Shown here: positions 1-9,028 of the stretch, one piece after another
Layout of the letters: the number at the start of each line of letters is the position of its first letter
Numbering within the stretch: position 1 is the stretch's first letter
Assembly (NCBI GenBank): GCA_029866965.1
Contig: CP123444.1
Coordinates: 372,001-436,000, forward strand
Source of the DNA: Flavobacteriaceae bacterium YJPT1-3
GTDB lineage: Bacteria > Bacteroidota > Bacteroidia > Flavobacteriales > Flavobacteriaceae
Direction of reading: 5' to 3'
Length of the DNA: 64,000 nucleotides
The notes under the pieces: model-generated
What the model was told of the DNA's origin: nothing
What the model saw: only the letters and a program-made list of their open reading frames with translations
Database searches by the model: none
Made by a program: the position numbers and the translations under genes

Positions 1-1054
1 TAAGTAACGGACTTTTATGAAGATGTAGGCTATCATCGGTCACTTCAATAGCGCCGCCCAACTTACTGATCTCTTGTTGCAGTGCGACCAAACGATCCGT
101 TTCTTTGATCTTAAGGGTATGTAAACCGGTCAGCTCGCAGCTCAGGCCCAGTCCCAGACAGCTTACCGCGATGGTTTGTGCAATATCCGGCGCATCCCGG
201 AGGTTGATCTTCAAATGCTCCTTACGCAAATGGCTCTGTTGCCGCAGGGTAATGGTATCTTGTTCAAAGGTGGTCGTCACGCCCAGGTCCCGGTAAATTT
301 CAGCCAGTACACTATCGCCCTGCAGGCTTTGTTTGCGGTAGCTTCCCAGAGTCACCTGTCCATCATCAGAAAGCGCGACCAAGGCGTAAAAGTAGGAGGC
401 CGAGCTCCAATCTGATTCCACCGTGACTGTTTGGTCTTTAATCTGCTCCAGCGGCTCGATCACAATTTGATTTCCCTTAAACGCACAGTTGATCCCAATC
501 CGATTGAGCAACTCTTGGGTCATTTGAATGTAGGGCACCGAGGTCAGCTTTCCAACCAGGTCGATGGTCAGACCCTCGGGCATGGAGGCTCCAATGAGCA
601 TCAATGCGCTGATGTACTGACTGCTGATGGTCGCTTGCAGTGCTACTTGCTTTCGCGAAAGCGTACTTCCCTTAATGAGTAAAGGAGGATAGCCCTCCTG
701 GTGTTGATATTCGATCGTAGCTCCCAGTTCGCGAAGGGCTTTCACTAGCACTTCGATGGGCCGTTGCTGCATACGGGCACTCCCGGTCAGGATCTTATCG
801 GCACCTTTATTGGTCGCGAAATAGGCCGTCAAAAAACGCATGGCGGTACCCGCGTGATGAATATCGACCAGCTTGCTTGAAGCGGACAAGGCCTGGGCCA
901 TGACCTTACTGTCGTCACTGTTGGATAGATTCTCAATGGTGAGATTAGGATACAGAGCCTGAAGAATAAGCAAGCGATTGGACTCACTTTTAGAGCCTGT
1001 GATCTGTAGGGAGCCCGAAAGTTGAGCGTTAGCTTTGGAAAGTTGGATAGTCAT
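1..1054 (-). CDS. aroA: 3-phosphoshikimate 1-carboxyvinyltransferase (EPSP synthase), 3' part outside window
   Basis: Reading the minus strand from the ATG at 1054 gives a continuous frame to the window edge, so the C-terminus is missing. The N-terminus has the SKSESNRLLIL substrate-binding segment (the family usually shows SKS.SNR), followed by HAGTAMRFLTA, the GTA.RF signature, and later a KETDRL segment with its usual Lys-Glu-Thr-Asp-Arg residues. The enzyme joins shikimate-3-phosphate and PEP in the sixth step of chorismate synthesis. It lies 9 nt after the MazG-like gene on the same strand and so appears to be the distal gene of the run headed by pheA. A perfect copy of the 14-bp palindrome (649-662) lies inside the gene and encodes its LSRK residues. 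Confidence 0.95.
   Translation of the reverse strand, partial: MTIQLSKANAQLSGSLQITGSKSESNRLLILQALYPNLTIENLSNSDDSKVMAQALSASSKLVDIHHAGTAMRFLTAYFATNKGADKILTGSARMQQRPIEVLVKALRELGATIEYQHQEGYPPLLIKGSTLSRKQVALQATISSQYISALMLIGASMPEGLTIDLVGKLTSVPYIQMTQELLNRIGINCAFKGNQIVIEPLEQIKDQTVTVESDWSSASYFYALVALSDDGQVTLGSYRKQSLQGDSVLAEIYRDLGVTTTFEQDTITLRQQSHLRKEHLKINLRDAPDIAQTIAVSCLGLGLSCELTGLHTLKIKETDRLVALQQEISKLGGAIEVTDDSLHLHKSPLL
649..662. repeat. Over-represented palindrome GCTTTCGCGAAAGC (first of 12 TTTCGCGAAA sites)
   Basis: The 10-mer core TTTCGCGAAA is perfect at 651-660, 8233-8242, 11554-11563, 14392-14401, 24602-24611, 26577-26586, 34451-34460, 37042-37051, 43142-43151, 47289-47298, 50901-50910 and 61992-62001. 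Eight of these extend to the 14-mer GCTTTCGCGAAAGC, and three (11551-11566, 47286-47301, 61989-62004) to a 16-mer. Degenerate copies lie near 27329, 27970 and 30776. All twelve are inside coding sequence and impose AFAKA, FRES or LSRK-like peptides according to frame. Confidence 0.9.
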
Positions 1055-1063
1055 GGCCGGCAA

Positions 1064-1396
1064 CTACTGATCTTTGAGTTTTTGATTGCTGTGATGCCGG
1101 TCGTGATCGCGTTTGGCTTTGAGCTCCAGCTTCTGCTCAAAGGCAGATTGCAGATCCACTCCGGTTTGATTGGCTAGACAGAGAAGCACAAAGAGTACGT
1201 CGGCCAATTCTTCACCCAGATCTTTCTCTTTGTCCGATTCTTTTTCGCTCTGCTCGCCGTAGCGTCGGGCGATGATGCGGGCTACTTCCCCTACTTCTTC
1301 GGTGAGTTGCGCCATATTGGTTAACTCATTGAAATAGCGCACACCGTGCTCTTGAATCCACTCGTCTACCGCCTGCTGCGCATTTTGAATGTTCAT
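1064..1396 (-). CDS. MazG-like nucleotide pyrophosphohydrolase
   Basis: A 110-residue all-alpha protein with the EExxE...ExxD metal-binding pattern of the MazG/dUTPase-like superfamily: TEEVGEVARII near residues 32-43 and ELADVLFVLL near 63-72. Family members hydrolyse non-canonical or excess nucleoside triphosphates to monophosphate and pyrophosphate; the substrate cannot be told from sequence. The length fits the short single-domain YpjD-type class. The ATG at 1396 overlaps the TGA of the upstream DUF3857 gene, which points to translational coupling, and aroA follows 9 nt later. Confidence 0.85.
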   Translation of the reverse strand: MNIQNAQQAVDEWIQEHGVRYFNELTNMAQLTEEVGEVARIIARRYGEQSEKESDKEKDLGEELADVLFVLLCLANQTGVDLQSAFEQKLELKAKRDHDRHHSNQKLKDQ

Positions 1397-3414
1397 GGTT
1401 TTGCTTTTACCAAAACTACTTTTTCATTTTCTTTATTGACCCGTGTTTGGTAAAATTCTTTGAGCATGGCGAATTGATCAGGAAGAAATAATTTCCGATT
1501 CATGGAGAATTGAGCCGTGATTCGCAGCGAACCGTTGAATTCACCAATATTGTATGAGAACGAGCCCATGTTGTCAGGTAGGGCCACAGCCTGGGGTTCC
1601 GGCATACTTTCGACCGTAAAACCTGCGGGTAGTTTTATATTGATGCGCTTATCAATCTTAAAAGGCTGAACGAACTCAATAGGATACGTTCTATCACTTC
1701 CTTTCCATGGACTGTTGAAGACTCTTAAAAACAGCAGCGGATCTAAATATATTTTATCATTCATTATATCAGCTCCCCTGTTCAGCTTGAACTCATACGA
1801 TTCTTCGACAGGCGCATCCAGTGCTTCCAAATGTTTCCTAGTAAATTGAGCAACTTCAGATAGATTATGCGTACTAATCAATCGTTCTACATGTTGTTCC
1901 GGCGTTAAAGTCCCCTTTGTTTTTCTATAGTCCAGAGCATCGAGCTGAGTGAATCGATGCATTACAATACCTTGAAGCGACCCATCGGGCTTCAGCTCGT
2001 AGTTCATCATGGCCATCTTGGTCGTAGGTGATTCAGGATATAGGTCTACCTCGAAAGAATTTCCGTTTTTCTCAATGAGTCTTCCCACCCAATTAAGGGT
2101 ACGTTCTGGTAGCAGGTTAGGACTGCTCATACGTTCGGTTGCATCTAGAAGAATAAGCTCATCATTCAGTCGAACGGCTGCCAAGACATAATTAAATCCT
2201 TCCAGGGTGGGAATCACTGGAATTCCATGATCACGAGTACTGACTAAAACAGGATGAGCTTCCAGATCGAGCTTTTGAAGTAATGCGACCAGATTGAGAT
2301 TCACTTCAGCAACGTTCCCCATTCCATTGAGCACAGCAGCCTCTAATCCCTGATCAACATACTTGCTCTGCTTTGAATTCCAGGCAATCGACCGCTTGAT
2401 GGTATCAAAAGCCTTGTTCATGAGCTCTTTTGGACTACTGGTTCTGGATTGGATTTCATCAGCCCACTCATTTAAATGCCGGGCACGTTTTAGCTCACGA
2501 CCAAATCGATCAGAATCATAAATCGTTTGGACTACATCCTCCCATTGATTGCTATAGCTTTTATAGTCGGACCCCGGAAATTTGGTGGCAGTAAGTTCGT
2601 AAATCACTTTAGATCGATAATTTTCCAGGTTTCCAACAAAAGTTTCTTCCCGAAGTCGAGGGATGTGCTCTACGGTATATTCTGCCACGACCTCTTCATA
2701 TTCCGCTTTACCATAATTCGTTTGCTGGGTGATCAGCTGCCCGTAAGGATCGTTGGAATCAAATGATACATTCATCGTCCGCTCCTCGGTATATTCTTTG
2801 GGCTGCACCGGAAAAAATCCCTTAATCATCCTTTGAAAATGGAAGAATGAGGGAGTTTGAACTTTAACGAACTGATGAGCTACAGGAATATCCTCCTGAA
2901 GTACTACATCCTCAATTTTCCAGAACGGACTGTATACTTTGTACTTATATTCAATCACTGAGCCTACCTTTGCCTGCGGCATAACAATCACCAGCTCCGA
3001 CCAGTGATCATTATGTTCCGTAATCAATATCCCCTCCTTCTGTAATTCTTGTTTATGTATGTTACCATCGGACAAGGTGTAAGTGAAGCCTTCAATATCG
3101 AGTACTTTTTCCTTACGAACCCCATCCCGATAATAAGCAATGATTTTAGTGGCGTGTTCCAGTCCTTCTTTAGTTAAGATTTTAATTCGCTCTCTGATCT
3201 CGGTGATTATCACCCATCCATCACTGTAGTCATGATCAAAATAGGTGTTTCTGTAGCGGTTCAGCAGCACTGCGTTTGCTGTAGAATCTTGAGGATATAT
3301 AGTCATCTCTAATTCAGATATGCCCGCTTTACCGTAATCATAATTTTGGGCTTGAAGGGAACCCAAAAGCAACACTTTAAAAAACAAGACGTAAAAAAGC
3401 ATTCGAAAGAGCAT
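1393..3414 (-). CDS. DUF3857 / transglutaminase-like envelope protein, copy A
   Basis: 673 residues with a hydrophobic N-terminal signal ending near LLGSLQAQ, so it is probably periplasmic or surface exposed. The N-terminal half is DUF3857-like and rich in beta-strands. The centre corresponds to a transglutaminase-like fold, but at the expected Cys (G-[DS]-C) it reads GNVAEVNLNLVALL, so the catalytic Cys is absent. A C-terminal beta domain follows. It is a tandem paralogue of the next gene upstream: both end in the same FYQTRVNKENEKVVLVKA segment. The biochemical function of the family is unknown to me. The loss of the Cys argues for a binding or structural role rather than protease or transglutaminase activity. 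Confidence 0.85.
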   Translation of the reverse strand: MLFRMLFYVLFFKVLLLGSLQAQNYDYGKAGISELEMTIYPQDSTANAVLLNRYRNTYFDHDYSDGWVIITEIRERIKILTKEGLEHATKIIAYYRDGVRKEKVLDIEGFTYTLSDGNIHKQELQKEGILITEHNDHWSELVIVMPQAKVGSVIEYKYKVYSPFWKIEDVVLQEDIPVAHQFVKVQTPSFFHFQRMIKGFFPVQPKEYTEERTMNVSFDSNDPYGQLITQQTNYGKAEYEEVVAEYTVEHIPRLREETFVGNLENYRSKVIYELTATKFPGSDYKSYSNQWEDVVQTIYDSDRFGRELKRARHLNEWADEIQSRTSSPKELMNKAFDTIKRSIAWNSKQSKYVDQGLEAAVLNGMGNVAEVNLNLVALLQKLDLEAHPVLVSTRDHGIPVIPTLEGFNYVLAAVRLNDELILLDATERMSSPNLLPERTLNWVGRLIEKNGNSFEVDLYPESPTTKMAMMNYELKPDGSLQGIVMHRFTQLDALDYRKTKGTLTPEQHVERLISTHNLSEVAQFTRKHLEALDAPVEESYEFKLNRGADIMNDKIYLDPLLFLRVFNSPWKGSDRTYPIEFVQPFKIDKRINIKLPAGFTVESMPEPQAVALPDNMGSFSYNIGEFNGSLRITAQFSMNRKLFLPDQFAMLKEFYQTRVNKENEKVVLVKAKP

Positions 3415-3610
3415 ATCAGTTATTTTATTTATGGGAATTATATTTTAAATAATTGAAAAAAAGGGGTATTCAGTAGGTCTTAAAATGATGCCCTATTTTT
3501 CGACCATCAGCTTTTAAAGCTGATCTAACTTCTCAATTAAAACGAGACCAGATTCAAAAAGTTTCAAGGCATCGTGAAGTTCATTAAAGGGAGCTCCCTT
3601 GGATATCTCG
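3415..3610. other. Intergenic gap between tandem DUF3857 paralogues
   Basis: This 196-bp AT-rich gap holds a near-perfect inverted repeat at 3507-3523 (TCAGCTTT/AAAGCTGA with one central base). On the minus strand there is an open stretch of about 35 codons with no start codon before it, ending at a stop near 3510. I see no convincing gene here. The gap may be the scar of the duplication that made the two paralogues. Confidence 0.4.
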
Positions 3611-5629
3611 TCAAGGTGCCGCCTTTACCAGCACTACTTTTTCATTTTCTTTATTGACCCGTGTTTGGTAAAATTCTTTGAGCATGGCGTAGTTAGAGGG
3701 CAGGATCACTTTGCTGTTCATGGTGAATTGGGCCATAACGTTCAGCGAACCGTTGAATTCACCAATGTTGTAAATGAAAGAGCCCATATTCTCAGGAAGC
3801 GCTATGGATACCGGTTCCGGTAAACTTTCTACAGTGTACCCTTCCGGTAATTTGATGTTAATGCGCTTATTGACCTTAAAAGGATGGATAAAGTCAACGG
3901 GGTAGGAACGCTCTTTGGCCTTAAAGGGATTGGAAGTCATTCTTAGAAAAATAAGCGGATCGATATACATCTTATTCCCAATTAGATCCACGCCATTTTC
4001 CACTTTAAACTCATAAGATTCCTGCACCGGCTCTTCCAGCGCATTCAGGTTTTCTCTTTCGTAATTGGAGGCCTCTGTCAATTTGTAGGTGTTGATGATG
4101 CGATCCACACTCTCCCCCGTATCCTGACCGCCGTAAGTCTTTCGAAATTCCAGGGCGTCAAGGGCTTCAAATCGATTCATCACCTTACCCTCCAAACTGC
4201 CACTGGGAGCAATAGTATAATTCATGATCGCATATTGCTGCTGAATAGACTGTGGGAACATATCAACTTCTATGGAATAGCCATTATCCTGGACCAATCG
4301 TCCTACCCAATTCAAGGTTCGCTCGGGCAGTACGTTTGACGGACATAATTTTTCAGTGGCATCGTAAAAAGTATAGGCCCCATTGATTTTTGAGGCCGCG
4401 ATCACATAATTGAAGCCTTCCAGGGTTGGAACCAGGGGAATACCGTGATTCCGAGTACTGACGAGCACCGGATAAGCCTCCACGCCACAGGCTCGCAACA
4501 GGGCCACCAAATTCAAATTAATCTCAGCCACATTGCCCGATCCGGACTCATAGGCTTTTCGCAGTCCCTGATCAGCATATTTTCCTGTAAAATTATTCCA
4601 GGCAATACCCGACTTGATCGCTTGGAAAGCGGCTTCGCTCATTTCTAAGGCAGAAGTCGATTCCGACTTGATCCGGTCAGCCAAATCGTCAAGATGATTA
4701 GCCCGATCTAATTGTTTCCCGAAATTATCCGAGTCGTAGATAGACTTAACGACCTCTTTCCATGATTGACTGTAGCTCTTTAGACCTGTACCCGGAAAAT
4801 TGGTTGCACTGAGTTCATAGAGAACTTTAGATCGGTAATTTTCTATGTTGTCTGTATAGGATTCTTCGCGAAGGCGCGGCATATGTTCTACCGTATATTC
4901 CGCTACTGTTTCTGTATAAGTGACCTCTCTGAATTGGGTTTTATGGGTACTGCGCCCACCATAAGAATCTGTTGAATTATACGAAACCTGCATAAGTCTA
5001 CTGTCAAAATACTGTTTCGGACTAATATTGTAGTAACCCATGATCAGGCGTTGGAATTGAAAATACTCCGGGGTCTGAATTTTTATAAATTGATGGGCCA
5101 CGGGTATATCTTCCTGAAAAACCAGATCATCAATTTTCCAGAAGGGGGAGTAGATCTTGTATTTATATTCGATGACAGATCCTACCTTAACTTGCGGCAT
5201 GACCAAAGCAGTTTCTGACCAATGTTCGTTTACTTCTGTCTCCAGAATTCCGTCCTTGCGCAATTTTTCTTGCTCTATTTTGCCATTAACCAAGCTATAG
5301 GTTTTGCCGTCAATGGATCGAATATCTTCTTCAGAACGACCATTTCGGTAATAGCGAATCTTTTTGGTGGCCTGATCTAAACCTTCCTTGGTCAAGATTT
5401 TAATGCGCTCGTGCATCTCTGTAATGATGACCCAGCCATCGCTATAATCGTGATCAAAATAGGTATTACGGTATCGATGCAGCATCACCGCATCTGCGGT
5501 CGAATCCTGCTCGTAGACATTCATTTCGAGTTCTGCCTTGGACACCTCGCCATATTCATAGTCCTGAGCCTGTGCTAGTGAAGTGGTAAGTAGTAGTAAG
5601 ATTAGGGGTAATCGTAATTTTGAATGCAT
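3611..5629 (-). CDS. DUF3857 / transglutaminase-like envelope protein, copy B
   Basis: 672 residues, collinear with copy A throughout, with a signal peptide ending LTTSLAQAQ. The transglutaminase-like core again lacks the nucleophile: SGNVAEINLNLVALLRACGVEA, with Val where the family Cys is expected. Blocks shared with copy A include NTYFDHDYSDGWVIITE, YKIYSPFWKI and the C-terminal QTRVNKENEKVVLVKA. The gene starts 4 nt after the stop of the upstream DUF3857 gene, so the two are co-transcribed. The sequence shows a duplicated, secreted and probably non-catalytic protein; its role is not known. Confidence 0.85.
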   Translation of the reverse strand: MHSKLRLPLILLLLTTSLAQAQDYEYGEVSKAELEMNVYEQDSTADAVMLHRYRNTYFDHDYSDGWVIITEMHERIKILTKEGLDQATKKIRYYRNGRSEEDIRSIDGKTYSLVNGKIEQEKLRKDGILETEVNEHWSETALVMPQVKVGSVIEYKYKIYSPFWKIDDLVFQEDIPVAHQFIKIQTPEYFQFQRLIMGYYNISPKQYFDSRLMQVSYNSTDSYGGRSTHKTQFREVTYTETVAEYTVEHMPRLREESYTDNIENYRSKVLYELSATNFPGTGLKSYSQSWKEVVKSIYDSDNFGKQLDRANHLDDLADRIKSESTSALEMSEAAFQAIKSGIAWNNFTGKYADQGLRKAYESGSGNVAEINLNLVALLRACGVEAYPVLVSTRNHGIPLVPTLEGFNYVIAASKINGAYTFYDATEKLCPSNVLPERTLNWVGRLVQDNGYSIEVDMFPQSIQQQYAIMNYTIAPSGSLEGKVMNRFEALDALEFRKTYGGQDTGESVDRIINTYKLTEASNYERENLNALEEPVQESYEFKVENGVDLIGNKMYIDPLIFLRMTSNPFKAKERSYPVDFIHPFKVNKRINIKLPEGYTVESLPEPVSIALPENMGSFIYNIGEFNGSLNVMAQFTMNSKVILPSNYAMLKEFYQTRVNKENEKVVLVKAAP

Positions 5630-5633
5630 ACAG

Positions 5634-7535
5634 CTATTTTAAAGTAAATATCATTTTTTGGTTGTCGGCTCTAGCCACGGCTTTTCTAAAATCTCGATAC
5701 TGATCATATTTCGCAGCTTCATAAGTTCCCTGGTTGATGATCAGATGACGAGATACCCGGATCTTGCCGTCAGTCAAGGACTCCACCTTGATCTGATAGC
5801 TACCAAATTCAGATTCTAGTTCAAAAGGATCAGGCATAGCTCCAATGGTATATCCCTCAGGTATTTTGATCACTACGTTATCCGTATCCTTATAGCCTCG
5901 ATTGATTGCGATGGGAAAGCGGCGATCTTCGTAATGCTTAGGAATGTAATTATTTCTATTTAAGACATTGAACTTGACCATGAGGTCGTTTCCGAAAGCC
6001 TTCGCGTAATCCGGGGAATAAAAGGCGACGCGCTCTATATATTCTACTGCTGTTTTATCGTTGGTGTGTTCCATGTCTCGCAGGTCCAGGTCGGTGAGCC
6101 AGGGAAGACTTTCTCGGTAATATTTTTGCTGATCCTTTTGATCGTATTTCTCCAGTTCCGATCGATAGTCGTATTGAGCGCCACGGGTAAGAATTTCAAA
6201 ATTCCCGGAGATCGCTCCGTCTGAGGTCAATTGTAGTTCTGCGCTGAGTTCTTGACTATTGGCAGTAGGCAAATAGGCGGTTGTCCTTTTGATCTGTCCG
6301 CCTTCGTCCATCATGACCAAAACATCCCGATCATCAGTAAATCCGGCTATATGACCAAAGGGCACCGTTTGACTGGTGCATTCCAACCAGTATTCTTCAG
6401 TTTCTAAGGGTAGATAAAGAATGACATGGTTCGCTTGCCCAATCGAAGGAAACTCCGGATCCATATTTTTCTTTTGATCCCCTGCTTCCACGTGCGCATA
6501 ATAGGCTTTAATGCCGGCAGCATCCAACAGTGCCCGGGTATAATTCACCAGACCTTTGCAATCGCCATATTTTAAAGCATCAACCTCCTCAGCGTATTCG
6601 GGTTGAAATCCTCCAATACCCACTTGTACGCTAATATACCGGGTATTGTCCTGAACGTACTTATAGATGGCTCGTGCCTTCTGTTCAGGATCGGACAAGT
6701 TTTGTGTAAGGCGCTGCACTTCGGCTATGGTCTCCTCCTCGAGGGCGTTACGTCCGGCCAGGATGTGCTCATTCATCCAGACGCCCAATTGCTCCCAGTT
6801 ACTGACCATTCCCTCTGTACCATACAGTTCAAACTGTCTGGGTACGACCATCACTCGCGGACTTAATTCATCAATGGATGGGGCGAGTTCTTCTTCAGGC
6901 AAGGCTTGCGCACTAGTTAAACTATAGCGCAATTGTATGGGTGTATGTTCGGTATCGACCTGATACCCTTCAACGTTTTTTTCTTTAACGAGTAAGGAGA
7001 GCGACTCCGGATGATTGATCACATATTCGCTTTTAGCGACACTTAGGTTTGTCGCTCGTAGAGGATTCCATTCGGGAAATAAAGCGGTACTTTTAGACGT
7101 CCATTCCACCTCGTATTCCACCGTGTACGGATAACTGAGGGGGGCATAGTCCAGAACCAAAATTCGTGCATCCTGATAGAGAGTGCTTCCTCCGGCTGCA
7201 CTGACGTCCTGAAAATCACGCTTGCGATAGGTCTTGATCTTTCTTCCTAAGGCATCATAGATGTGAGCCTCTATGTTACGGATATCGCGATCATCATCGT
7301 AATAGGCTTGCGTCTGTACAAAGCGATTGCCCATTTTATTGAAAACCGTGATGACCTTATGCATACTGACCTTTAAGCCGGTTTCCGAAAGATCGATCAC
7401 GGTCTGTTCCTCCCGAACGGATGCATTGGCATCCTCGGTAAGCGTTTTGGGTATGATTAGACTTTGATATTCTTGGCTATTCGAGGAGAAAAAAACAAGA
7501 AAAGTAATAAGAAGCAGCAGGAAATTACTCCTCAT
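5634..7535 (-). CDS. DUF3857 / transglutaminase domain protein with intact Cys
   Basis: 633 residues with an N-terminal signal (FLLLLITFLVFFSSNSQ). An N-terminal DUF3857 region is followed by a transglutaminase-like core in which the nucleophile is kept: EVDALKYGDCKGLVNYTRALL, with a following AYYAHVEAG strand and QANHVILYLPL as the candidate His/Asp region. It is therefore the possibly catalytic member of the three-gene set, while its two downstream neighbours have lost the Cys. It starts 72 nt after the dtd stop, a larger gap than elsewhere in the run, so a separate promoter here is possible. Cell-envelope localisation is inferred from the signal peptide. Confidence 0.85.
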   Translation of the reverse strand: MRSNFLLLLITFLVFFSSNSQEYQSLIIPKTLTEDANASVREEQTVIDLSETGLKVSMHKVITVFNKMGNRFVQTQAYYDDDRDIRNIEAHIYDALGRKIKTYRKRDFQDVSAAGGSTLYQDARILVLDYAPLSYPYTVEYEVEWTSKSTALFPEWNPLRATNLSVAKSEYVINHPESLSLLVKEKNVEGYQVDTEHTPIQLRYSLTSAQALPEEELAPSIDELSPRVMVVPRQFELYGTEGMVSNWEQLGVWMNEHILAGRNALEEETIAEVQRLTQNLSDPEQKARAIYKYVQDNTRYISVQVGIGGFQPEYAEEVDALKYGDCKGLVNYTRALLDAAGIKAYYAHVEAGDQKKNMDPEFPSIGQANHVILYLPLETEEYWLECTSQTVPFGHIAGFTDDRDVLVMMDEGGQIKRTTAYLPTANSQELSAELQLTSDGAISGNFEILTRGAQYDYRSELEKYDQKDQQKYYRESLPWLTDLDLRDMEHTNDKTAVEYIERVAFYSPDYAKAFGNDLMVKFNVLNRNNYIPKHYEDRRFPIAINRGYKDTDNVVIKIPEGYTIGAMPDPFELESEFGSYQIKVESLTDGKIRVSRHLIINQGTYEAAKYDQYRDFRKAVARADNQKMIFTLK

Positions 7536-7607
7536 AAAGAAATGTTAATGCTGGAAAAATACTAGTTTTTCTTTAATTGTAAAAATTTCCCTACAATCTA
7601 AACCCCT

Positions 7608-8060
7608 TTATTCTTTGTGTTGCGTATCTATTTGGAGCGTCACCGGGCCATCGTTAACCAATTCCACTTGCATATCGGCTCCAAACTTTCCCGTACCCAC
7701 CTTTCCTTGAATCTTAGTCTTCAACATCTGAACGAAATATTCATACAAGGGAATGGCCATCTCGGGTTTGGCCGCTTTAAGAAAAGAAGGTCTATTGCCT
7801 TTTTTGGTACTCGCATAAAGTGTGAATTGACTCACTACGATCACCTCACCCGCTACCTGATCGAGATTGAGATTCATAGCTCCCGCTTCATCAGAGAAGG
7901 CCCGCAATCCGGCAATTTTAGAAGACAGCCAGTCGGCGTCCTCTTGGGTATCGACCTCGGTCACTCCCAGGAGCACTAGAAATCCGTGCTTAATGGATGC
8001 CTCGATCGCTCCATCAATAGTCACCTGGGCTCGTCGTACGCGTTGAATTACTGCTCGCAT
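7608..8060 (-). CDS. dtd: D-aminoacyl-tRNA deacylase
   Basis: 150 residues matching the DTD family end to end. It starts MRAVIQRVRRAQV and carries the SQFTLYAST motif (the family SQFTL..A, with the catalytic Thr region) and the C-terminal NDGPVTL (the family GPVT motif that forms the cross-subunit active site). The enzyme is cytosolic and homodimeric; it hydrolyses D-amino acids and glycine mischarged on tRNA. It lies 6 nt after rsgA in the same operon. Confidence 0.95.
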   Translation of the reverse strand: MRAVIQRVRRAQVTIDGAIEASIKHGFLVLLGVTEVDTQEDADWLSSKIAGLRAFSDEAGAMNLNLDQVAGEVIVVSQFTLYASTKKGNRPSFLKAAKPEMAIPLYEYFVQMLKTKIQGKVGTGKFGADMQVELVNDGPVTLQIDTQHKE

Positions 8061-8066
8061 AATTCC

Positions 8067-9017
8067 TTAATGAGTTCCGTAAATGTCTTTCCGGTATTGA
8101 TCTTCCTCCCCTTCCAGAATTTGCAAATAGCTCTCATAGCGACTCGCAGCAATGGCGTTGGCTTCCAATGCTTCCTTAACGGCACATTTGGGCTCTTCTA
8201 CGTGCAAGCAATTATTGAATTTGCAATGTTGCTTTCGCGAAAAGAATTCCGGGAAGTAATCGGCGATCTCCTCGCGCTCCATATCTACAATTCCAAAGCC
8301 TTTGATGCCGGGTGTATCGATGATCTTAGCCTCAAATTGAAGATCATACATCTGAGCAAAGGTCGTGGTGTGTTGCCCTTGCTGATGCTGAGCACTGATT
8401 GATTTGGTCTTGATATCCAGACTGGGATCGATGGCATTGACCAGGGTTGATTTCCCTACACCACTATGGCCGGAAAACATACTTACTTTCCCACGCATCA
8501 GCGCCTTCACTTCTTCGACCTGTACGCCATCTTTGGCCGAAATTTCCAAACAGGGATAGCCCACCCCACGGTAAACGGATTGTAAGTAGCGAATTTCGTC
8601 CAACTCCTCCGATGAATAGGTGTCAATTTTATTGAATAACAACACCGCTTGCACCTGATAGGCTTCGGTAGTGACCAGAAATCGATCGATAAAGGTGGTG
8701 AAGGTGGGCGGATTGTTTAAGGTGACCAGCAAAAAAGCCAGATCAACATTGGCCGCAATGATGTGCGTTTGCTTGGAAAGATTAACCGATTTGCGAATAA
8801 TGTAATTTTCTCGCTCTTCGATTTCTTTGATCACTCCGTACGTCTCATCACCGGAAGATTCCAACTCAAAGACCACGCGATCACCTACAGCCACCGGATT
8901 GGTGCTCTTGATCCCTTGTATCCTGAACTTGCCTTTGATACGGCACTCATACCATTCCCCGCTTTCGCTTTTGACGGTATACCAACTTCCTGTAGATTTA
9001 TAGACGAGTCCCTTCAA
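8067..9017 (-). CDS. rsgA: Ribosome small subunit-dependent GTPase A
   Basis: 316 residues. An N-terminal OB-fold precedes a circularly permuted GTPase domain, with motifs in the order G4 (FNKID), G5 (ISAKDG), G1 (GHSGVGKST) and G3 (DTPGIKGF). A C-terminal zinc knuckle follows, with Cys, Cys, His and Cys in HCKFNNCLHVEEPKC. This permuted order is diagnostic of RsgA/YjeQ. The protein helps late maturation of the 30S ribosomal subunit. It is 11 nt downstream of the DAHP synthase gene. One copy of the TTTCGCGAAA palindrome (8233-8242) falls inside and encodes part of FFSRK. Confidence 0.95.
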   Translation of the reverse strand: MKGLVYKSTGSWYTVKSESGEWYECRIKGKFRIQGIKSTNPVAVGDRVVFELESSGDETYGVIKEIEERENYIIRKSVNLSKQTHIIAANVDLAFLLVTLNNPPTFTTFIDRFLVTTEAYQVQAVLLFNKIDTYSSEELDEIRYLQSVYRGVGYPCLEISAKDGVQVEEVKALMRGKVSMFSGHSGVGKSTLVNAIDPSLDIKTKSISAQHQQGQHTTTFAQMYDLQFEAKIIDTPGIKGFGIVDMEREEIADYFPEFFSRKQHCKFNNCLHVEEPKCAVKEALEANAIAASRYESYLQILEGEEDQYRKDIYGTH

Positions 9018-9028
9018 ATACTGCTGAT

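Noticed and set aside
3480-3610. Minus-strand open stretch of about 35 codons between the two DUF3857 paralogues, vaguely like an XseB C-terminus
   Set aside because: No start codon, only weak pattern resemblance, and easily produced by chance in 130 bp.
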